Positions 57,011 through 64,000 of a DNA stretch of 64,000 bases are shown in pieces. This DNA is from Primulina eburnea (lineage: Eukaryota; Streptophyta; Magnoliopsida; Lamiales; Gesneriaceae), in the NCBI RefSeq assembly GCF_022965805.1, contig NC_133101.1:43003642-43067641 (forward strand). Direction: 5' to 3'. The notes beneath the pieces are model-generated. The model did not search any database and was not told the origin of the DNA. It saw only the letters and a list, made by a program, of their open reading frames with translations. The position numbers were made by a program, and so were the translations under genes. The first letter of the stretch is position 1, and each line of letters begins with the position of its first letter.

Positions 57011-58969
57011 TGTGGGGACCCGGGCTCTAACTCTTTTCTTTGGGATTCAATGGATCGTTAAAATAAAAAGTGGGTCAAATTTTCGCTTTTCAACATTTAT
57101 TCTAATGTTGTATAAATAAGCATAAAGTCGTTATTTATTTTACAACATAATGTACAAACATAAGGTACAACATGTTTTGTTCCATCCATTCTCAACCACT
57201 AGTAATTAAATACAGTACATGTCAAAAGTATAACTACTAGTTTTGCTGCTATGCCCGAGATCACCACGCTATGTCCATCTCTCATCCTCTGCGTGACCCA
57301 GATCCTGCCCCACCTGTTGTTATGCACACATACAAACATAACAACAGCCGGAAACTCCGGTGAGAACAAATCCCAGTATAAACATGTATACATGCATATA
57401 ATCAAACTAAAACATGAAACATGCTATTATGAATGACATCATATAAACATGCAATGCGAATCAAATCATGTCTGGACTCGACTCGACTATAACTCTAGGG
57501 ATCCCGGTGTGAATAAGACGTCAATGGATGTCACCTACCCTCCCACTCGGGGTGACTGTACGTCTTATTCCTAGACTTCGGTCTGAGCTGTATCAACGAC
57601 TGCAATAGGAGTCAGGGCTGCTCCTAAGCTGAGATACACCGAACATCTAGATATGTGACAATGGCTGTCAACGACTCTCCTATCTTAAATGCAATTAATA
57701 TCAATCTGTAAACAAAGCATGCTCATATTCATATCTGAATATCACAATGATCTTATATGTTTGAATACAATTCTATAATCAAAGCATAATCATGTTACAA
57801 GATTTGAATATAATTCTATAAACAATCATAAACATGTTACCATATATACAACAATTCTAGTATGTGATTTTGGTTGGGAAACTCAAATAATATCTTATTT
57901 GAGTTGTGGCTTCCCAAACAAACATGGCTTATACCTTTCTTGTCGCTAAACCTTTATCGATGTCGAGGTCTCGATTTCGATGTGAGGTGTGCTGAATCTG
58001 AAATGGCAATATAGAGATGCATTCTATTACTATACCACTCCAAGCAACTCATATATAATCCATATTCAATCTCGGTAACAATCGACGGCATAATGACGTG
58101 ATTCCTCAATACCGATATCTCAACAACAACATTATCAATCGCTATCAATTCATACTCGCATCAGAACATATATATATACTCTGAAATCTGTATAATTCCC
58201 ACCTAATATATGCTGGAAAATCGAAACCCATTCATACGACATCCGAAACTCAATCCGATTGAAATTTTACAATGCTCAATATATCAAGAACATATTCCAT
58301 AACTCAATTTATAATTCTCCCAACACATATATATCAAGACATGCTGGAATTTAATAAAACATACATCTTTTTGTAGCCAATGATGCAAGGAACAAGAATC
58401 TCTACTTATTTCAAAATTTGAATAGGAAACTCTTCCACAATTCAAAGTCTACCACAAAGGAAATTTGAGAGAATTCTAAACCTGGTTCTCGGTCCTCAGC
58501 TTTCTGAAATGATGTGAAATGAAGACACCTATAGTATAAATGCATGGCAAGGGCAGGTGTCACTATTTTTCAAGTTCCACACATGACCGCGGGTGCGGTG
58601 ATTCAAAGAGTGCGGGTGCGCCATGCTCTCGGCAAGCCTAACATTTTTTACAAAATAGCGACCGCGGGGTGCGGTCTCTGCAAGACCGCGGGTGCGGTCC
58701 TTCTGCACCGCAGGGGCGGTGATGCTACGGAAATTTTGGCCAACATACTGTCCATGCACCGCGGGTGCGGTGTCTCCTAGCACCGCAGGTGCGGTGTGGC
58801 TTCGGCAGCACATTCAAAATTCCATAATTTATGACCGCGGGTGCACTCTTGTTCTAAGCGCAGGTGCGGCCTCTCACACATGAAATATTTTGTACTTTCA
58901 TCATATGACATGCATTCTCATATCCTCTGAGTCGTACGTCAATGAAAACTAATAATCTCGAGCATTACA
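57011..58969 (-). repeat. 3' LTR of element I
   Basis: 1959 bp, plus strand TGTGGGGACCCGGG to GAGCATTACA. It shares blocks with the E LTR: CTGTTGTTATG...CATAACAACAG and CCGGA-AAC-TCCGG (about 57312-57361), and AATAAGACG...CGTCTTATT (about 57512-57568). The rest is diverged. A TATA-like sequence is near 58530-58540 and a dyad cluster at 58586-58870. Confidence 0.88.
58586..58870. repeat. GC-rich dyad cluster in the I LTR
   Basis: About eight ACCGC-GGGT-GCGGT dyads and variants, such as ACCGCAGGTGCGGT. Same motif as in E and B, with different spacers. The nearest dyad is about 45 bp from the TATA-like box. Confidence 0.9.
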
Positions 58970-59007
58970 TTTCTCCCCCTCTAGGAAATGATTTCGCCCT
59001 CGAAATC
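58970..59007 (-). promoter_or_regulatory. Polypurine tract and pre-PPT stem-loop of element I
   Basis: The minus strand reads GATTTCG-AGGG-CGAAATC (58990-59007), then CTAGAGGGGGAGAAA before the LTR. The loop is AGGG here instead of AGGA. Confidence 0.85.
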
Positions 59008-59070
59008 GCACATCATTCTATCAATGCAAGCATCAAAAGTAATAACATCAAAGTTAGATCAATACTTACA

Positions 59071-59174
59071 TTATTGAAATAACTCGGGGTGTTTCTGTCG
59101 CATGTCGGCTTCTGTCTCCCATGTCGCTTCTTCAGTGCCGTGACGACTCCATTGGACTTTCACTAGAGGAATAG
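59071..59174 (-). pseudogene. pol: Integrase C terminus (chromodomain) of element I, cut by G
   Basis: About 33 codons remain, with KVQWSRHGTEEATWETEAD and a stop at 59071-59073. They correspond to the end of the E integrase. The frame is cut by insertion of G at 59175. Confidence 0.8.
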
Positions 59175-59804
59175 TGTAACGTACCGTACTTTTACTACTT
59201 GAAATTTGCGGAAAAATTAAAAATTTTATTAAATAAAAACATCCATACGGTCGTCACCCAACATCCATAAAAATATTTTTAAAATAATCCATCACCAATT
59301 AAAAATTTGCTAAAAGAACGCTGTCTCAAAACATTTCACATTCAAATCATAAAAATTCAGAGTGTTTTAAACTGTGCTTAAAAACATAAACTTGCGGTCC
59401 TCGGGTTTAGCCTGCCGCTCAGCCCAAGCCTGCCCCTTGGTCGCCACCTCCTGTCTCCTGTTCATCGTACTCACCTGCATCGATCAAGTCTAGTGAGTCT
59501 AAAGACTCAACACGTATAAACTGGAAATAACGAGTACTACATAATAAAATCGCATGCATCTTTAAAATAGGACATACATACTTTAAATTGAACTTGCATA
59601 AACTTCAACTTGAAATAAACTTGAGCTTGAACATACATACTTCGACGTGCCATGATCATAAACTTTTCTTAAACATGCTTTCATACTTCAACATACTTAA
59701 CTGCATAATTTTACGTAGAGGATGTTTCAAAGCAAGTGACCCTTAACATGATAAATGCCTGATCAGACACACCACAGTACTGGGCTGACAGGGACGTATC
59801 CACT
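59175..59804 (-). mobile_element. Element G: LTR fragment, left of H
   Basis: Starts TGTAACGTACCGTAC inside the integrase of I and continues to CCACT, the left copy of the H target duplication. The rest resumes at 63884. AT-rich start and GC-richer middle resemble a minus-strand Tekay-type LTR. No coding sequence in the part seen. Confidence 0.6.
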
Positions 59805-61228
59805 TGTAGTGACCCGTTCCAGAATCACCTACTAATCAAAAACTAAGCATGCAATTAACCTAATTAATTATAATCAGAGATAACAGCGGAAAAAGTCGAC
59901 AACTATAATTATACAACCCAATCGAAGTCTAGAATAACTCAAAATAAAATATCCAATACAACCATATCGAATCAAAACAATACCGATAAACTAAACCAAC
60001 CAGCTACTCAACGTCCTCCTCCTGCTCCTCCTGAGCTGTCCAACCTGAGGCCTGCCCCGTGGGAATGGGGTGTCCAAGAATAAACAAAACCGAGGACGTG
60101 AGCGATAAGAACGCCCAGTACAAAAGTATGAGTATACAAACCTATATGAAATGCACATGCTATGATATGATACCAGGGTAGTCAAGAAACAGGAATCACA
60201 AAGGATCTCAAAATGCTCAGTCTAGAGGCGCCAAGTGGATAGTGCCGCGCGGTCCAACCTCTGGGTCACTGCATCCACTACAAGACAGACGTGGACCTAA
60301 AATGTCCCGGACCACCGAAGCCCTCCCGACCCGTCGGCCACTGTGTACTCTCGGTGTCCATGCGTCCACAAGACAGGGCTGAGCGGTCCCAAGATATAGC
60401 TTATCTCGAAAGAGATACAGCTCAACAGTAAAGGCTATCTCGAAGGAGATACGGCTCAACATGATATGCAATATGCATCATAACTCGTGACATAATAGCA
60501 TGCATCATATGACATATAACAATGCAGCAAATACTCATGCAACACATATATGAATGTATACTCAACCAGGATATCTCGGATAGTACTTTCGTACCTCTAT
60601 CACAGTAATCCTAATCCACTGGAACCACCAGACAACAGGTCTAATCCAAGCCTATTCATCAAGTGAAAACCATCACTAAACTTATCTACCAGACTTAACT
60701 AGATAATCCTGAGATAAATACTGATAAAATTCCAAACCTTCGTCCGTCGCTAGCCCGCTGATGCCGCTAGCTCCCAACTAGAGCACAGCTCTGCTACAAG
60801 ACCAGCAGCTCCCCGCTAGTGCCCAAATCTCGGAACAAGACTAGAACCTGTCAGAAACGACTGAAATGCTATGGAATTCTCTGAATTGGCGAGTCAAAAT
60901 GAGGAAATCCGACCACTATTTATAGGCCATGTTCGGATCGTCCGAACCCTCTTCGGAACGTCCGAACTCTTACGTGTCCATCAGCTCTTGACAGCTCATG
61001 ATCGGATCCTCCGATCATACACTTCGGACCGTCCGAACATGCACGTGTCCAGCTGCTCTTGACACCTCATGATCGGATCCATCGAACCCACTTCGGACCT
61101 TCCGAACTCTTCGGTGCTTCCGAACCATCTTCGGTCCGTCCGATCATGACTCGGTCAAAATTACACATTAAACCTTCTTAATCACCAATACTCCGTTAAT
61201 TACCCAATTTGGAATTCGGGCTACTACA
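59805..61228 (-). repeat. 3' LTR of element H
   Basis: Plus strand TGTAGTGACCCGTTCC to GGCTACTACA. TATA box CTATAAATAG on the minus strand at 60916-60925; dyads of type TTCGGA-N3-TCCGAA from 60931 to about 61150. Confidence 0.95.
60931..61150. repeat. Dyad cluster TTCGGA-N3-TCCGAA in the H LTR, repeated in the other LTR
   Basis: At least seven dyads, such as GTTCGGATCGTCCGAAC, TTCGGAACGTCCGAA, GATCGGATCCTCCGATC and TTCGGACCGTCCGAA. Stem bases change in pairs (TTCGGA/TCCGAA and ATCGGA/TCCGAT). The same cluster lies at 63581-63800. It begins about 5 bp from the TATA box. Confidence 0.92.
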
Positions 61229-61265
61229 TTCTCCCTCCCTTAAAAAGATTTCGTCCTCGAAATCT
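61229..61265 (-). promoter_or_regulatory. Polypurine tract and pre-PPT stem-loop of element H
   Basis: The minus strand reads AGATTTCG-AGGA-CGAAATCT (61246-61265), an 8-bp stem, then TTTTTAAGGGAGGGAGAA up to the LTR. It is kept although all of pol is gone, so it is probably a cis signal. Confidence 0.88.
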
Positions 61266-61329
61266 AGGCAAGAGAATAAAACACCATTGTAATACACTGC
61301 AAATATTCTTCATTACAACTGTATAACAA

Positions 61330-62355
61330 TTACATCTCAGGCTGATCCTGGTTCAGCGCAAAAACCTGACCTTGGGCACGAGGTCGAAGATTCGAACTAC
61401 CCACTGCCTGACCCTGTCTCCTCTGCTGAACAGTCGTCTGGGATCCAGAACCAGATCCTGCTCCACCTCGCAACTGAGGACAATTCTTCTTGATATGACC
61501 CATCTCTCCGCACTGAAAACAAGCTCCTGCGGCTACTCGGCATTGCTCCGATGGATGGTTCTTCCCACAATGCACACAAGCATCCTTCTTCTCACCAAAG
61601 CGAACATCACCGCTAGACCTTGATCCAGATCCAGAAGAAGAAGAACCTGACTTCTTGAAAGACTGAGGTCGAGGGCTCAAAGTATGCGAAGGTCTAGAAG
61701 AAAAAATAGCCCTACCACGCTGGAGACTGATCTCTGCTTGACGACACCGGTTCACCAACCCATCGTACGAAGTAGGATTATCACAGACAGTGACTCGATC
61801 AAAGATCTCCTGGTTAAGGCCCTGAAGGAAATGATCGTACTTGGCTTCAGAACTGCCACTGATATGAGGCGCAAAGGGTAACAACTCGAAGAATTTCTGC
61901 TGATACTCATCAACAGACATACTACCCTGCTTCAGATTCAGGAGCTCAATCGTCTTGGCCTGGCGAAGGGCTGGAGGAAAGTACAGCTGCATGAACGCTG
62001 CACGGAAATCGACCCAAGTCGCTCTACCCTGCGACTGAACTATCGGCGCAGAAGTCGATCGCCACCACCTGCGAGCACGGCCCTCGAGAAGAAAACTAAG
62101 GGTCTCCATCTTCTGCTCATCGGTGCACTGGAATGCGCGGAAACAACTCTCCATGCGCTCTATCCAATCCTCAGCATCATCAGGAGTCTCTCCACCAACT
62201 AGAGGCTTAGGCCCCATCTGAATGAAACGATGCATATCGAAACGCCTAGGACCATCCCGACGATGACGATGTTCACGATGACGCCTACGATCGTCCTGGT
62301 CACCCCAACGACCTACACTTCCCTGACTACTCTCATCACCAAAGTGGTCAGCCAT
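61330..62355 (-). CDS. gag: Gag of element H, 341 aa, intact
   Basis: Starts at the ATG at 62353-62355 (MADHFGDESSQGSVGRWG); the frame is open a little further up, but this Met precedes a normal Gag N terminus. An Arg/His-rich basic stretch follows (DDRRRHREHRHRRDGPRR), then the capsid-like part with DAEDWIERMESCFRAFQC, EGRARRWWRSTSAPI and FLQGLNQEIFDRV. Two knuckles come near the end: CVHCGKNHPSEQC and CFQCGEMGHIKKNC. The protein stops after GQVFALNQDQPEM, where relatives continue into protease. It has no frameshift or internal stop. Gag would build the particle and bind RNA, with enzymes from a relative. Confidence 0.92.
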   Translation of the reverse strand: MADHFGDESSQGSVGRWGDQDDRRRHREHRHRRDGPRRFDMHRFIQMGPKPLVGGETPDDAEDWIERMESCFRAFQCTDEQKMETLSFLLEGRARRWWRSTSAPIVQSQGRATWVDFRAAFMQLYFPPALRQAKTIELLNLKQGSMSVDEYQQKFFELLPFAPHISGSSEAKYDHFLQGLNQEIFDRVTVCDNPTSYDGLVNRCRQAEISLQRGRAIFSSRPSHTLSPRPQSFKKSGSSSSGSGSRSSGDVRFGEKKDACVHCGKNHPSEQCRVAAGACFQCGEMGHIKKNCPQLRGGAGSGSGSQTTVQQRRQGQAVGSSNLRPRAQGQVFALNQDQPEM

Positions 62356-62450
62356 TGCTACAACATAGAATAGGGAAACTAGTAAATTGGTCAACGGAAA
62401 TCCTAAAACAGAAATCTATATCCCAAAATCATACGCATGCTCTGATACCA
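62356..62450 (-). other. PBS (tRNA-iMet) and leader of element H
   Basis: The plus strand GCTCTGATACCA (62439-62450) is the complement of the tRNA-iMet PBS, four bases inside the 5' LTR. The leader to the gag ATG is about 83 bp. Confidence 0.9.
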
Positions 62451-62454
62451 TAAA

Positions 62455-63878
62455 TGTAGTGACCCGTTCCAGAATCACCTACTAATCAAAAACTAAGCAT
62501 GCAATTAACCTAATTAATTATAATCAGAGATAACAGCGGAAAAAGTCGACAACTATAATTATACAACCCAATCGAAGTCTAGAATAACTCAAAATAAAAT
62601 ATCCAATACAACCATATCGAATCAAAACAATACCGATAAACTAAACCAACCAGCTACTCAACGTCCTCCTCCTGCTCCTCCTGAGCTGTCCAACCTGAGG
62701 CCTGCCCCGTGGGAATGGGGTGTCCAAGAATAAACAAAACCGAGGACGTGAGCGATAAGAACGCCCAGTACAAAAGTATGAGTATACAAACCTATATGAA
62801 ATGCACATGCTATGATATGATACCAGGGTAGTCAAGAAACAGGAATCACAAAGGATCTCAAAATGCTCAGTCTAGAGGCGCCAAGTGGATAGTGCCGCGC
62901 GGTCCAACCTCTGGGTCACTGCATCCACTACAAGACAGACGTGGACCTAAAATGTCCCGGACCACCGAAGCCCTCCCGACCCGTCGGCCACTGTGTACTC
63001 TCGGTGTCCATGCGTCCACAAGACAGGGCTGAGCGGTCCCAAGATATAGCTTATCTCGAAAGAGATACAGCTCAACAGTAAAGGCTATCTCGAAGGAGAT
63101 ACGGCTCAACATGATATGCAATATGCATCATAACTCGTGACATAATAGCATGCATCATATGACATATAACAATGCAGCAAATACTCATGCAACACATATA
63201 TGAATGTATACTCAACCAGGATATCTCGGATAGTACTTTCGTACCTCTATCACAGTAATCCTAATCCACTGGAACCACCAGACAACAGGTCTAATCCAAG
63301 CCTATTCATCAAGTGAAAACCATCACTAAACTTATCTACCAGACTTAACTAGATAATCCTGAGATAAATACTGATAAAATTCCAAACCTTCGTCCGTCGC
63401 TAGCCCGCTGATGCCGCTAGCTCCCAACTAGAGCACAGCTCTGCTACAAGACCAGCAGCTCCCCGCTAGTGCCCAAATCTCGGAACAAGACTAGAACCTG
63501 TCAGAAACGACTGAAATGCTATGGAATTCTCTGAATTGGCGAGTCAAAATGAGGAAATCCGACCACTATTTATAGGCCATGTTCGGATCGTCCGAACCCT
63601 CTTCGGAACGTCCGAACTCTTACGTGTCCATCAGCTCTTGACAGCTCATGATCGGATCCTCCGATCATACACTTCGGACCGTCCGAACATGCACGTGTCC
63701 AGCTGCTCTTGACACCTCATGATCGGATCCATCGAACCCACTTCGGACCTTCCGAACTCTTCGGTGCTTCCGAACCATCTTCGGTCCGTCCGATCATGAC
63801 TCGGTCAAAATTACACATTAAACCTTCTTAATCACCAATACTCCGTTAATTACCCAATTTGGAATTCGGGCTACTACA
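62455..63878 (-). repeat. 5' LTR of element H
   Basis: Copy of 59805-61228 at an offset of 2650 bp, with no difference found on reading. TATA box at 63566-63575, dyad cluster at 63581-63800. Confidence 0.95.
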
Positions 63879-63883
63879 CCACT

Positions 63884-64000
63884 GCCGCATACATAAGATC
63901 CCTGTTCATAATTTAACAGGCCAGTTGATCCACGTTCATAATTTAACGCTTCACAACCACGATCTAACTCGTTCATAATTTAACGGGCGGATTGGTCCCC
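63884..64000 (-). mobile_element. Element G: continuation right of H, off the window
   Basis: Resumes after the CCACT duplication with GCCGCATACATAAG. Contains GTTCATAATTTAAC three times, at 63904, 63934 and 63971. No coding sequence in the part seen. Confidence 0.6.

Larger units (their letters stand above)
57011..59174 (-). mobile_element. Element I: Tekay/Del-type chromovirus, 3' end only
   Basis: It has a complete 3' LTR (57011-58969), a PPT, a pre-PPT stem-loop and the last codons of the integrase. It is interrupted by G at 59175; the remainder lies beyond the right edge. It sits within F. Confidence 0.85.
59805..63878 (-). mobile_element. Element H: complete gag-only LTR retrotransposon (TR-GAG-like)
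   Basis: Two 1424-bp LTRs (59805-61228 and 62455-63878) that look identical by eye, flanked by the duplication CCACT (59800-59804 and 63879-63883). The internal region is only 1226 bp: PBS, gag, stem-loop, PPT. Protease, RT, RNase H and integrase are absent, and no remnant of them is seen. The 4074-bp unit is therefore a non-autonomous element carrying gag alone, as described for TR-GAG elements. Identical LTRs imply a recent insertion, so some autonomous relative was probably active recently. Confidence 0.95.

Noticed and set aside
1..64000. Host protein-coding, tRNA or rRNA genes
   Set aside because: All long frames belong to retrotransposons. The only tRNA-like matches are 12-17 base primer binding sites, not tRNA genes.

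Overview
The window is plant nuclear DNA, most likely eudicot heterochromatin, made almost entirely of LTR retrotransposons inserted into one another. The evidence is an Athila-type Ty3/gypsy element primed by tRNA-Asp, several Tekay/Del-type chromoviruses primed by tRNA-iMet, a large SIRE-type Ty1/copia element, and no recognisable host gene. Names A, A2, B to I are local labels.

Layout. 1-6751: A, an Athila-clade element on the minus strand (integrase, RNase H, RT, protease, gag, PBS, 5' LTR), running off the left edge and sitting inside the integrase of A2. 6752-10174: the 3' end of A2, a plus-strand Tekay-type element. 10175-10210: a 36-bp relic of a copia LTR resembling that of D. 10211-56713: B, a plus-strand array of five LTRs (L1-L5) alternating with four internal regions (B1-B4). 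Each internal region has PBS, leader and gag; pol is decayed or mostly deleted. Inserted in the array are C (12672-28915, SIRE-type copia, minus, TSD GCCTC), which contains D (23555-27881, truncated copia, minus, TSD ACATA), and E (34784-43164, complete Tekay-type element, minus, TSD TAGAT). 56714-64000: a nest closing the array: F cuts L5, I cuts F, G cuts the integrase of I, and H (59805-63878, TSD CCACT) cuts G. H is a compact gag-only element with an intact ORF and apparently identical LTRs.

How the parts work together. B and H keep gag and the cis signals (LTR, PBS, pre-PPT hairpin, PPT) but not pol, so they would need enzymes supplied in trans, plausibly by Tekay-type relatives such as those seen as damaged copies here (A2, E, I). 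The array is best explained by unequal homologous recombination, and B3 is a visible recombinant between B4-like and B2-like sequence.

Most unusual points: (1) the five-LTR tandem array with decayed pol; (2) two paralogous antisense ORFs inside C, each behind its own TATA box; (3) clusters of short GC-rich dyads just upstream of the TATA box in five LTR families, with different dyad sequences but the same position; (4) a stem-loop before the polypurine tract whose stem covaries between families; (5) the intact gag-only element H. All calls come from reading the sequence and from recalled family motifs; no alignment or database search was run.
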